Assembly: GCA_001898145.1 (NCBI GenBank)
Contig: MKSR01000018.1
Location: forward strand, 62,001-126,000
Direction: 5' to 3'
From: Dyadobacter sp. 50-39
Lineage (GTDB): Bacteria; Bacteroidota; Bacteroidia; Cytophagales; Spirosomataceae
Length of the DNA stretch: 64,000 nucleotides
A program made the position numbers and the translations under genes. This document shows positions 8,918-17,079 of this stretch, piece after piece. Below the pieces are notes generated by a model. The model did no database searches. It saw nothing but the letters and a program-made list of their open reading frames with translations, and was not told the origin of the DNA. The first letter of the stretch is position 1, and every line of letters starts with the position of its first letter.

Positions 8918-10090
8918 ATGCAAACATCACTACACACATTTCCGCATTGCCCATTCAAGCCGGAAGACCTGCTAGGCCGTGCGCCCGTCGTCCTCGACCT
9001 CCAAAACGCCGCAGAGGAAATCCGCGACCGCCATATTCTGATCACCGGTGCAGCTGGCACCATTGGGACCGGCCTCGCCGCGCATGTATGCGCCTACGCT
9101 CCCGCAAAGGTGATATTGGTCGACCAGGCAGAAACTGCATTGTTCGAGCTCGACCACCGGCTCAGAGAGCAATTTCCCCTAACCGACATTTGCAGCCAGG
9201 TCGCGAGCATTACCGACGCACTGAGGATGGCGCGACTGTTTTCGCAGACCCGCATTCACATTGTTTTCCACGCCGCGGCCTACAAGCATGTACCCTTCAT
9301 GGAGCTGCATCCCTACGAGGCAATCAAAACCAACATCCTGGGCACCGAAATCCTGGCCGACCTGGCCGTTTCCTACCGCGTGAGCAAGTTCATTTACATC
9401 TCCACCGACAAGGCCGTCCGCCCCGCCAGCGTGATGGGCGCAACCAAACGCTTCGCCGAGCTTTACCTTCAATACCTGAGCCATGAATATCCAGGGAAGA
9501 CGCAATTCATTATCACACGATTCGGAAACGTGCTTGGTTCCAATGGCTCGTTCCTGATCCGCTTCGCCGAGCAAATCCGCGAAGGAGGGCCGTTGACAGT
9601 GACGCATCCGCTTGCAGAACGTTACCTGATGACAGTGACCGAAGCATGCCAGCTGGTACTACAAGCGGCTGCTGGCAGCGGTGGCGCCGAAATATGGTCG
9701 GTGGATATGGGCGAACCGGTACGGATCGCCGACATTGCGCGGAAAATGATCCGGCTTGCGGGATTCGAGCCAGGAAAGGATATTCAGGTTCGCTTCACCG
9801 GACTGCGGCCAGGTGAAAAACTGACGGAAGAAATCAATGGAGAGGCCACGCCAGCCGCGTTCGGCCAGTTAAGAAAAGTCCGCTTTCCGAGCCATGCAGA
9901 TTCATGCATGCGCTATGGAATGTCGGCATTGCAAAAGGCGCTCGATTCCGGCAGCGCTGAGCAAATGGTCTCCGTACTAAAAATGGCAATCCCGGAATAC
10001 CACAGCGCCCATTCACCTTACGAGAAGCTCGATCAGGCACACATGCGGCGCGAGCATTGGCAGCCCGTTGAATTTCGCACGGATACGTAA
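8918..10090 (+). CDS. UDP-sugar 4,6-dehydratase/epimerase, soluble CapD-like
   Basis: 390 residues. A Rossmann-fold short-chain dehydrogenase opens at about residue 40 with HILITGAAGTIGTGLAAH (NAD(P)-binding). The family markers FHAAAYKHVPFME, YISTDKAVRPASVMGATKR (the Met-Lys variant active site of the FlaA1/CapD group), ITRFGNVLGSNGSF and GLRPGEKLTEE are all present. Members of this group convert UDP-GlcNAc-type sugars for surface polysaccharides. Full-length CapD proteins carry several N-terminal membrane helices; this one has only a ~35-residue lead and is soluble. It sits alone after the nuo terminator. The substrate cannot be told from sequence. Confidence 0.88.
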   Translation: MQTSLHTFPHCPFKPEDLLGRAPVVLDLQNAAEEIRDRHILITGAAGTIGTGLAAHVCAYAPAKVILVDQAETALFELDHRLREQFPLTDICSQVASITDALRMARLFSQTRIHIVFHAAAYKHVPFMELHPYEAIKTNILGTEILADLAVSYRVSKFIYISTDKAVRPASVMGATKRFAELYLQYLSHEYPGKTQFIITRFGNVLGSNGSFLIRFAEQIREGGPLTVTHPLAERYLMTVTEACQLVLQAAAGSGGAEIWSVDMGEPVRIADIARKMIRLAGFEPGKDIQVRFTGLRPGEKLTEEINGEATPAAFGQLRKVRFPSHADSCMRYGMSALQKALDSGSAEQMVSVLKMAIPEYHSAHSPYEKLDQAHMRREHWQPVEFRTDT

Positions 10091-11002
10091 TCAATTAGCC
10101 GGCAAGATGCCGATCGTACGCATCCAATGCAGGCACCTGCCAAACCACTCGTCGAAAGAAGGCGTTTTCGGGTAGCCATGCTGACCTTGCGAATAAATAT
10201 GCATATCGGCGGCGACGCCTTTTGCATTCAATGCCTCGTAGAAACGAATGCTGTTGGAAACCGGCACCACTGTATCGTCGCCCGCGTGCGTGAGGTATGC
10301 GGGCGGCGTGGACGCGGTTACCTGTAAATCATTAGAGAAATAGTTTATCCGCTGCGGCGAGGGCGAAGCACCCAGCAGGTTAGCGGAGGAACCCTTATGC
10401 CCTATTTTGCCCTCAAAACTGATGACAGGATAGACCAGCACCATGAAATCGGGGCGCAGACTCGTTTTACGGGGATTATCAATAAACGTGCTATCGTAAT
10501 GCGTACCGGCCGTCGAAGCGAGGTGCCCGCCGGCAGAAAAGCCCATAATGCCGATTTTTGCGGGATCGATCTTCCACTCCTTGGCTTTCTCGCGGACGGT
10601 TTTAATGGCCTGCTGAGCGTCCTGTAACGGGCCGACCGCCTTGTCCTTCATAATGCGGTCGCTTGGCAACCGGTATTTCAGCACAAATGCGGCAATCCCG
10701 GCCTTGTTAAGCTCTTTCGCCACACGATAACCTTCGCGGTCGATGACCAGCCCGCCATATCCTCCACCCGGACACACGATCACGGCGGCACCGTTTTCTG
10801 TTCCTGGTGCAGGAAGGAATACCGTCAATGTCGGTTTAGACACGTTTTTCACATAACCTTTTTCACCGGTTTCCTGATCCTCGGCTTCGACCGCATTTGG
10901 TATACGGTCCGGATAAAGTGCCATTTCGGTCTGTGCCAGAAGCGGCATCGCCAATAGGGAAATAAGGCCGGCAGCGGCCAGGAGGCTGGATATTTTTATC
11001 AT
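10091..11002 (-). CDS. Secreted alpha/beta hydrolase, acetylxylan-esterase-like
   Basis: 303 residues. An N-terminal signal peptide (hydrophobic SLLAAAGLISLLAMPLLAQ, cleavage after AQ) sends it to the periplasm or beyond. The hydrolase domain shows the oxyanion HGG-like motif as CPGGGYGGL, nucleophile Ser in GIMGFSAGGHLAS, acid Asp in THAGDDTVVP and His in SQGQHGYPK. This layout matches the BD-FAE/acetyl-xylan esterase group, which removes acyl groups from plant or bacterial glycans. Its stop abuts the stop of the convergent upstream gene without spacing. Confidence 0.87.
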   Translation of the reverse strand: MIKISSLLAAAGLISLLAMPLLAQTEMALYPDRIPNAVEAEDQETGEKGYVKNVSKPTLTVFLPAPGTENGAAVIVCPGGGYGGLVIDREGYRVAKELNKAGIAAFVLKYRLPSDRIMKDKAVGPLQDAQQAIKTVREKAKEWKIDPAKIGIMGFSAGGHLASTAGTHYDSTFIDNPRKTSLRPDFMVLVYPVISFEGKIGHKGSSANLLGASPSPQRINYFSNDLQVTASTPPAYLTHAGDDTVVPVSNSIRFYEALNAKGVAADMHIYSQGQHGYPKTPSFDEWFGRCLHWMRTIGILPAN

Positions 11003-11369
11003 TTAATTTTTTTCTAATTCCTATTAAATATATTTTCTACCTAAATTTCGGTTACACTGTTTAACCGCACGGCCACACAGAACCCTCCGTTGTGGCTAAT
11101 GCCCGGCAAACAATGGGTTAAGACATACTTTGACAAAATTTACCTGCGCAGCGCGCACGGGAAACCTCCGATGCGGAGCGAACAGAATTGCACCATTCTG
11201 TGTTATTCGACTAATTCTTTTAATATTAATATAATATTTACAAGAAATTCGAAACGCGTTTGTTACTTTGTCCCATTGAACAATCAAAAAATTAGCTAGT
11301 TTTGTAGAGTATCCTAATCATGCACTAGTTTCTTTGATAAGTTATAAATCGTCTTAAATCCACAAAAGA
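11003..11369. other. Gene-free 367-bp divergent intergenic region
   Basis: AT-rich spacer between two divergently transcribed hydrolase genes. It holds a weak 6-bp hairpin (GCCACA at 11072 with TGTGGC at 11091) and the candidate promoter at 11275-11304. No open frame here has recognisable protein features. I see nothing else. Confidence 0.6.
11275..11304 (+). promoter_or_regulatory. Candidate promoter for the 11370 hydrolase
   Basis: ATTG at 11275-11278, 18-nt spacer, then TAGTTTTG at 11297-11304, which fits TAnnTTTG. The -33 box is weak (TTG only) and the spacer is 1 nt short. Transcription would begin about 60 nt before the start codon. Confidence 0.4.
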
Positions 11370-12143
11370 ATGAAATATACAGTACATGCAGAAGGCAGGT
11401 TTCAGTTTATCGACGAGGGAAAGGGCGAAACATTACTGCTTTTGCATGGCCTTTTCGGTGCATTGAGTAACTGGGATGGTATTATCGACCATTTTTCAAA
11501 CCGGTACCGGGTTATTATTCCATTGCTTCCCATCTATTCGCTTCCCCCGCGTGAAGCTGGTCTGGAAGCATTGCTTACCTTTTTGGAAGACTTTGTTTCG
11601 TTTAAAAACCTTACCAATGTTACGGCGATCGGTAATTCACTGGGTGGCCATATCGGCTTGCTTTACACGCTGAAAAACCAGGAGAATGTGCAGCGGCTTG
11701 TACTTACAGGCAGCTCCGGCCTGTTCGAGAACTCGATGGGCGGTTCATTCCCGAAACGTGGAAGTTATGACTATATTAAGGAGCGGGTAGCCTATACCTT
11801 CTACGATCCGGAAGTGGCTACCAAGGATCTGGTGGATGAAGTTTTTGAAACTACGTCGAGCATTCCGAAATGCATGAGCATTGTAGGCATTGCAAAATCG
11901 GCCCAGCGGCATAATCTTGCCAAGGATTTGAACCAGATTACCGTTCCGACCCTGCTGGTCTGGGGCCTAAATGATACCATTACCCCGCCGCACGTAGGTT
12001 ATGAGTTCAACCGCTTGATTGCCAATTCGGAATTGTATTTTATCGACAAGTGCTGCCATGCACCGATGATGGAGCATCCGCACGAGTTCAATGTGATCCT
12101 GGAAAGCTTCCTGGAAAAAGACGTGTCGGTACCGATGGCGTAA
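11370..12143 (+). CDS. Alpha/beta-fold hydrolase
   Basis: 257 residues, cytoplasmic (no signal peptide). The standard alpha/beta hydrolase order is visible: LLLLHGLFGALSNWD (oxyanion hole HG), nucleophile elbow AIGNSLGGHIGL (Ser near residue 93), acid Asp in WGLNDTITPPH, and catalytic His in DKCCHAPMMEHP. Small hydrolases of this kind cleave esters or C-C bonds; nothing here fixes the substrate. It is followed 90 nt later by the CBS-domain gene, possibly in the same transcript. Confidence 0.88.
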   Translation: MKYTVHAEGRFQFIDEGKGETLLLLHGLFGALSNWDGIIDHFSNRYRVIIPLLPIYSLPPREAGLEALLTFLEDFVSFKNLTNVTAIGNSLGGHIGLLYTLKNQENVQRLVLTGSSGLFENSMGGSFPKRGSYDYIKERVAYTFYDPEVATKDLVDEVFETTSSIPKCMSIVGIAKSAQRHNLAKDLNQITVPTLLVWGLNDTITPPHVGYEFNRLIANSELYFIDKCCHAPMMEHPHEFNVILESFLEKDVSVPMA

Positions 12144-12233
12144 AACCCGGGAATTCTGTAAAAATTTCTTTTGTTACGATAGTTGATCTATATACAGTTT
12201 TTTTTATAGCTTCGAAAAATGACGTTCTGACCC

Positions 12234-12905
12234 ATGCTCGCCGCCACGCTGATAAATCCAATGATCCCTGTATTGAAACCGAATGATTCGGTGGGTACAG
12301 CATTGGACTGGATGGACGAGTTCGGGGTGAAGCAGCTGGTCATCGCCGACTCCGGCGTTTACCAGGGCATTGTTTCGGAAGACATTCTCTTCGACATCAC
12401 CGACATTTCCGAGCACCTTTCGAAGGTGATCATCCAGCACAAGGACATTTTCGCAACGGAAGACCAGCATACATATGAGCTGCTGCGCCTGGTGAACCAG
12501 TTCGGACTGCTGATCATCCCCGTTCTCCACGACGACCGTACCTTTGCGGGAAGCATCCTGGTGAACGACCTCGTCGAGCATTTTGTCAACGAGCTCGGCG
12601 TACAGGAAAAAGGCGCGGTGATTGTCCTGAAAGTTGCCGAGAGGAGCTATTCGCTTTCAGAAATAAGCCGGTTGATAGAGTCGAACGGCGTCAAGATCCT
12701 GAGCAGCTACTACTCTTCCGGGGAAGTATACAACCCCACCAACGAAGCCCGGCTTACCCTGAAACTGAACCGGACCCACATTACCCCCATCATCGCCACA
12801 CTCGAACGCTTTGGCTACGAAATCGAGGAGGCGCACGCCAACGACCCCATCGAAAGCCTCGACCAGGAACGCCTCGATATGCTTTTGCGCTACCTGGCTA
12901 CCTAG
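12234..12905 (+). CDS. CBS-pair protein with C-terminal ACT-like domain
   Basis: 223 residues. Two CBS repeats fill about residues 5-125 (INPMIPVLKPNDSVGTALD... and HKDIFATEDQHTYELLRLV...). CBS pairs bind adenine nucleotides and act as energy or ligand sensors. The last ~90 residues (AVIVLKVAERSYSLSEISRL...LTLKLN...TLERFGYEI) resemble an ACT-type ligand domain. No catalytic domain is fused, so it is probably a regulator of a partner protein. It lies just ahead of nadK, the nearest candidate partner, but a promoter-like element between them argues against strict co-transcription. Confidence 0.78.
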   Translation: MLAATLINPMIPVLKPNDSVGTALDWMDEFGVKQLVIADSGVYQGIVSEDILFDITDISEHLSKVIIQHKDIFATEDQHTYELLRLVNQFGLLIIPVLHDDRTFAGSILVNDLVEHFVNELGVQEKGAVIVLKVAERSYSLSEISRLIESNGVKILSSYYSSGEVYNPTNEARLTLKLNRTHITPIIATLERFGYEIEEAHANDPIESLDQERLDMLLRYLAT

Positions 12906-12950
12906 CAGCTCCCCGCAGGCAAATCGGCAGCTTCAAATGTGCTTCTGGCT

Positions 12951-12981
12951 TTTGAATCGCCCCATTTGTCGTGTATCTTTC
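12951..12981 (+). promoter_or_regulatory. Candidate promoter for nadK
   Basis: TTTG at 12951-12954, 19-nt spacer, then TATCTTTC at 12974-12981 (7 of 8 to TAnnTTTG counting the free positions). It lies about 30 nt upstream of the nadK start. Confidence 0.45.
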
Positions 12982-13011
12982 GGCTGAAACCACACGTTTT
13001 ATTTTTCCTTC

Positions 13012-13887
13012 ATGAAAATCGCCATTCACGGACGCAACTTTAATGAGTCCGCAAGGCCGTTCATTGAAAATATGTTCGATGAACTGGCGCGCAGAGAAGT
13101 TGAAGTCCAGCTTTCGAAATCTTTCAGGACATTTCTGGACCAGGCCGGCATTTCCCACTATTCCGAACTGGTGTATGAGAAGCCGGAAGAGCTTTTCGAC
13201 GCGCGCCTGATTGTGAGCATGGGTGGCGACGGCACATTGCTTGAAACGATTTCGCACGTCGGGAAACGGCAAACCCCGGCGATCGGTATCAATGTCGGCC
13301 GCCTTGGCTTCCTGGCCACGGTGTCGCCCGAGCGCATAACCGACATGATCGCCGCCCTCGAAAGCAGCCAGTTCCGCATCGACGAGCGCACACTCGTGGA
13401 GGTTGAATCGAATATCGACCTGTTCGACGGCCTGAACTTCGGTTTGAACGATTTCACAATCACTAAAACCGATACCTCGTCGATGATCACCGTGCATACC
13501 TACCTGAACGACGAGTTCCTGAACTCCTATTGGGCCGACGGCCTCATCGTTTCCACACCCACCGGCTCCACCGGCTATTCGTTAAGCTGCGGCGGGCCGG
13601 TACTCGTGCCGCATTCGCAGAACTTTATCGTCACGCCCATCAGCCCGCATAACCTCAACGTCCGCCCGCTGGTGGTGGAAGATACAGCCGTGATCCGCCT
13701 CGAAGTAAAAAGCCGCAGCAGCAACTTCCTCGTCTCGCTCGACGCGCGCTCGCGTATCGTGGACGAGAACACGCAGTTGCTCGTGCGCAAGGCTGGCTTT
13801 GTGGCCCGACTCATCAAAATGAAAGACGACAGCTTTTTGAATACATTGAGAAGCAAACTCTCATGGGGACTCGACATGCGAAACTAG
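13012..13887 (+). CDS. nadK: NAD kinase
   Basis: 291 residues, the usual length. NAD kinase makes NADP from NAD with ATP or polyphosphate in the cytoplasm. Diagnostic motifs are intact: VSMGGDGTLLETI (the GGDGT loop with catalytic Asp), IGINVGRLGFLAT, the NE/ND motif in FGLNDFTITK, and the glycine-rich VSTPTGSTGYSLSCGGP. The ATG at 13012 gives MKIAIHGRNF, a normal start. A dipeptide epimerase gene begins 26 nt after the stop, so the next two genes may be co-transcribed. Confidence 0.97.
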   Translation: MKIAIHGRNFNESARPFIENMFDELARREVEVQLSKSFRTFLDQAGISHYSELVYEKPEELFDARLIVSMGGDGTLLETISHVGKRQTPAIGINVGRLGFLATVSPERITDMIAALESSQFRIDERTLVEVESNIDLFDGLNFGLNDFTITKTDTSSMITVHTYLNDEFLNSYWADGLIVSTPTGSTGYSLSCGGPVLVPHSQNFIVTPISPHNLNVRPLVVEDTAVIRLEVKSRSSNFLVSLDARSRIVDENTQLLVRKAGFVARLIKMKDDSFLNTLRSKLSWGLDMRN

Positions 13888-13913
13888 CTCCTCCCAATCT
13901 CACTTCTGACACC

Positions 13914-14936
13914 ATGCGCCTTACTTACCACACTTTCGACCTTCAACTCAAACATACCTTCACCATTGCCCACGACTCACGCGATGTGCAGCAAACGCTG
14001 ATCGTCCAACTGAACGATGGTGTGTATTCCGGTTTCGGAGAGGCTACCTCCAATCCCTACTACGGCATTACGCTGCGAAATATGATCGGGACGCTGGATA
14101 TGGTCAAAGACATCGTAGAAAAGGGCAAATATAGCTCTGCGGAAGAGCTGTGGACGATGGTACACCCGCTGCTAAGAGACAACTCGTTTGCACAATGCGC
14201 GCTGGACGAGGCGGCACAAGACTATTTTGCCAAAAAGAAGGGCCAAAAACTGTACGAAAGCTGGGGGTTATCACCGGATCCTATTCCGATGACCAATTTC
14301 ACGATCGGTATCGATACGGTAGAAAAGATGGTTGAGAAAATGAGGGAACTGCCGTGGCCTATTTACAAGATCAAACTGGGTACCAGCGAAGATCTCCGCA
14401 TTGTGCAGGAACTGAGAAAAAACACCGATGCATTGTTCCGCGTAGATGCCAATTGCGGCTGGACGGCGGAAAAAACGATTGAAATAGCCCCTCAACTGGC
14501 TGCATTAGGCGTAGAATTCATAGAACAGCCGCTGCCTGCGGACGATATCGAGGGAATGAAGCGGGTATTTGCTGCGAGTGCATTACCGGTGATCGCCGAT
14601 GAAAGTTGCATTGTGGAAGACGATGTCGAGCAATGTCATGGCCTTTTTCATGGTATAAATGTAAAACTGACTAAATGCGGCGGACCTACGGCTGCGTTGC
14701 GGATGATCGCACAGGCCCGGTCGCTGGGTATGAAAACGATGGTCGGCTGCATGACCGAAACGAGTGTAGGCATATCCGCGATCGCGCATTTGCTTCCGCT
14801 GCTGGATTATGTCGATATGGACGGCTCGCTGCTCATCCGCAACGATCCCGCCACGGGCGTTACTTTCGATTTCGGGAGGGTGATTTACGCCGGAGGAAAC
14901 GGAACAGGCGCTGCATTGAAACCCGAATTCCTATAA
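13914..14936 (+). CDS. Dipeptide epimerase (L-Ala-D/L-Glu epimerase type)
   Basis: 340 residues, enolase superfamily. The capping domain covers about residues 1-110 and the barrel carries the catalytic Lys in IYKIKLGTSED, metal ligands in FRVDANCGW, EFIEQPLP and VIADESC, and the second Lys in GINVKLTKCGG. The C-terminal DMDGSLLIRNDPATG is typical of Ala-Glu epimerases. These act on the L-Ala-D-Glu dipeptide from murein turnover. I chose ATG 14-16 of the 13911 block (13914, MRLTYHTFDL); a longer frame to 13863 overlaps nadK. The next gene starts 8 nt after the stop. Confidence 0.9.
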   Translation: MRLTYHTFDLQLKHTFTIAHDSRDVQQTLIVQLNDGVYSGFGEATSNPYYGITLRNMIGTLDMVKDIVEKGKYSSAEELWTMVHPLLRDNSFAQCALDEAAQDYFAKKKGQKLYESWGLSPDPIPMTNFTIGIDTVEKMVEKMRELPWPIYKIKLGTSEDLRIVQELRKNTDALFRVDANCGWTAEKTIEIAPQLAALGVEFIEQPLPADDIEGMKRVFAASALPVIADESCIVEDDVEQCHGLFHGINVKLTKCGGPTAALRMIAQARSLGMKTMVGCMTETSVGISAIAHLLPLLDYVDMDGSLLIRNDPATGVTFDFGRVIYAGGNGTGAALKPEFL

Positions 14937-14944
14937 GTTCCGCC

Positions 14945-16039
14945 GTGAACATCTTCCATACTTCCAAGCTTCCCGGCCGCACCGTAGAAACTACCGACGG
15001 ACGCACATTTCTGTGGTTTAGCGGCACCGACTACCTCGGAATGGGCCACAACGAAGCCCTTCGTAGATATGTGCATTTTGCTACGGAAACTTTCGGAAAT
15101 CACTACGGCAGTTCAAGAAATAATAGTTTGCGGCTCGACATTTATGATGAAGCCGAATCACAACTCGCTCTTTTTCTGAAAAATGAATCTTCGCTGATCG
15201 TTTCTTCGGGTATGTGGGCAGGTCAGCTGGTGATGAAGGAGGTTGAAAATTTAGCGGTACAAGCCCCCGCTATCCGCAAAATCGCCTACCACTACGCGCC
15301 CGGCGTGCACCCCGCCTTGTGGGGCCAGGCATTCCAGCGAAACGAGGGTGAATGGAACAAATGGGCATTACAAACAGTCCGGAAAATCAATGCGACAGAA
15401 CCGGACGTCGCGCACATTGTATGCACGGATGCCGTCGGTTCGCCCATGGTGAAAGCATTTGATTTCACGCTTTTTCATGCTATTCAAAATCCCGCGAATG
15501 CATGGCTGATTATCGATGAGTCGCATTCGCTGGGTGTAATGGGAACCAGCGGAAATGGTGTGACGGAACAAATAGGGTCGACGCTTTTGAAGCAAACCAT
15601 ATTTGTTTCGTCCCTTAACAAATCACCGGGTATTCCGGCAGGTGCAATCTGGGGTCCCAAAAGTGTGGTTGAAACGGTGCGAAAATCGCCCTGGTTCGCG
15701 GGCGCGTCACCGCCTGCGCCGGCCTATGCCTACGCCCTTAAAATGCTTTTGAAACAAAACGAATATGCCGTAGCGCGCGCTTCGCTGCTCGATAACATTG
15801 CGTGGTTCAATGCAAAAATGAACGGTACCGCGCTATTTGAATGCATAAAAGACTACCCGGTGTTCTGTTCTTCCAACCCCGCATTGTTCGACCATTTGCT
15901 TCAAAACGGCATTATGGCGTCCTGCTTCCCGTATCCGTCGCCCGCAGATGCGCCGGTCACGCGCATTGCGATCAGCAGTTTACACCAAAAAGAAGACCTC
16001 GACCGGTTGGCCGAGGTCTGTAAGCAGTTTAATGCTTAA
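14945..16039 (+). CDS. PLP-dependent aminotransferase/AONS-like enzyme, GTG start
   Basis: 364 residues from GTG at 14945. No ATG lies at a sensible place; the frame upstream runs through the epimerase gene and is a shadow. Fold type I PLP enzyme of the alpha-oxoamine synthase group: FSGTDYLGMGHNEALRR and GNHYGSSRNNSLR in the N-terminal part, PLP-binding Asp in IIDESHSLGVMG, and the Schiff-base Lys in FVSSLNKSPGIPAGAIWG. The usual AONS lysine context is different (T-x-G-K-A), so biotin synthesis is doubtful. Tight spacing to the dipeptide epimerase suggests a shared job on murein-derived peptides or amino acids, which is inference. Confidence 0.82.
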   Translation: MNIFHTSKLPGRTVETTDGRTFLWFSGTDYLGMGHNEALRRYVHFATETFGNHYGSSRNNSLRLDIYDEAESQLALFLKNESSLIVSSGMWAGQLVMKEVENLAVQAPAIRKIAYHYAPGVHPALWGQAFQRNEGEWNKWALQTVRKINATEPDVAHIVCTDAVGSPMVKAFDFTLFHAIQNPANAWLIIDESHSLGVMGTSGNGVTEQIGSTLLKQTIFVSSLNKSPGIPAGAIWGPKSVVETVRKSPWFAGASPPAPAYAYALKMLLKQNEYAVARASLLDNIAWFNAKMNGTALFECIKDYPVFCSSNPALFDHLLQNGIMASCFPYPSPADAPVTRIAISSLHQKEDLDRLAEVCKQFNA

Positions 16040-16053
16040 AATATCTATTGAAA

Positions 16054-16941
16054 TCAGTCTTCGGTTGTCGTTCCGCCCAGCTTAGCGAGACGTTGTTCCT
16101 CAGCCAGCTTCTCGCGTTCCACTTTCGCGGAAACCATGATACTCAATTCATACAGCAAGAAGAGCGGGATCGCAACCAGTACCTGGCTGTAAATATCCGG
16201 CGAAGGCGTAATCACCGCCGCCACGATCAGGATCACGATCATTGAATGCTTCCGGTATTCTCGCATGAATGCAGGCGTCAATACGCCAATTCGAGATAAA
16301 ACGTATACCACGATGGGTAGCTGGAATGCCACACCGCAGGCCAGTGTGAGCGTAGACACGAGTGAAATATAGGACGCCAGGCTGAATTCGTTGATAATCG
16401 TCGGATCGAGCGTATAATTCGCCAGAAAGTTGATAGCCAGCGGCGATACTACGTAATAACCGAACAGCACGCCGGAAAAGAACAGGAATGTCACATAAAA
16501 CACAGCACCCCGCGCCGACCGCTTTTCAGACGGTTTCAGGCCCGGCTCGATAAACCGCCAGATTTCCCAGAATGCATAAGGAAATGCAAACACCAGACCG
16601 GCGATGACCGACGACGTCATACTCATCGTAAAGGCATCGCCCATTCCGATCACCTGCAATTTGAAGTTCAGGCTCTTCACGCACAAATCCTCGTAACCGG
16701 TAACTTCCGACAGCTTGCAAAGCATCCGGTAAGTCCAGAAATCAGGCTGTGACGGCGCGATGATCACATAATGGTATATTTCTTGAATATAAATGAAGGC
16801 AAGAATCGCAAATACGAGAATCGAAGCACCGGCGCGGATAACATGCCATCTTAGTTCTTCGAGATGCGAAAGGAACGACATCTCCTTGCCATCGCCGTCT
16901 TCATCATCCTGCTCTCTGTCAAAATCCTGATCCAGGGACAT
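16054..16941 (-). CDS. tatC: Sec-independent protein translocase TatC
   Basis: 295 residues with six membrane helices. TatC is the twin-arginine signal receptor in the inner membrane. The N-terminal signature MSFLSHLEELRWHVIRA is clear, as are FAFPYAFWEIWRFIEPGLKPSEKR and the final AVITPSPDIYSQVLVAIPLFLLYE. An acidic leader (DQDFDREQDDEDGDGKE) precedes the core and a charged ~30-residue tail follows; both are common in Bacteroidota. No tatA or tatB is next to it. The gene is convergent with the PLP enzyme and separated from pdhA upstream by a terminator. Confidence 0.96.
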   Translation of the reverse strand: MSLDQDFDREQDDEDGDGKEMSFLSHLEELRWHVIRAGASILVFAILAFIYIQEIYHYVIIAPSQPDFWTYRMLCKLSEVTGYEDLCVKSLNFKLQVIGMGDAFTMSMTSSVIAGLVFAFPYAFWEIWRFIEPGLKPSEKRSARGAVFYVTFLFFSGVLFGYYVVSPLAINFLANYTLDPTIINEFSLASYISLVSTLTLACGVAFQLPIVVYVLSRIGVLTPAFMREYRKHSMIVILIVAAVITPSPDIYSQVLVAIPLFLLYELSIMVSAKVEREKLAEEQRLAKLGGTTTED

Positions 16942-17024
16942 ATTTTAAATTATTACTAGAACTCAATCTACGTGGAAACTGAAAAACAGGATCACTACCT
17001 GTTCACTAAAAGCTGAAATTACTT

Positions 17025-17056
17025 AAAAAACCCGTCGAAGTGATCCGACGGGTTTT
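17025..17056 (-). terminator. Intrinsic terminator of pdhA
   Basis: Hairpin AAAACCCGTCG / CGACGGGTTTT with a short loop (about 17027-17055), flanked by A/T runs on both sides. On the minus strand it ends in a T run, just after the pdhA stop. Confidence 0.85.
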
Positions 17057-17079
17057 ATATTCATGCGTTCTGGATCAAA

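Noticed and set aside
8918-10090. Capsule or O-antigen gene cluster starting at the CapD-like gene
   Set aside because: No other polysaccharide genes follow; the neighbour is a convergent hydrolase.
14675-14944. N-terminal extension of the PLP enzyme
   Set aside because: It runs through the 3' half of the epimerase gene and has no fold; GTG at 14945 fits both spacing and length.
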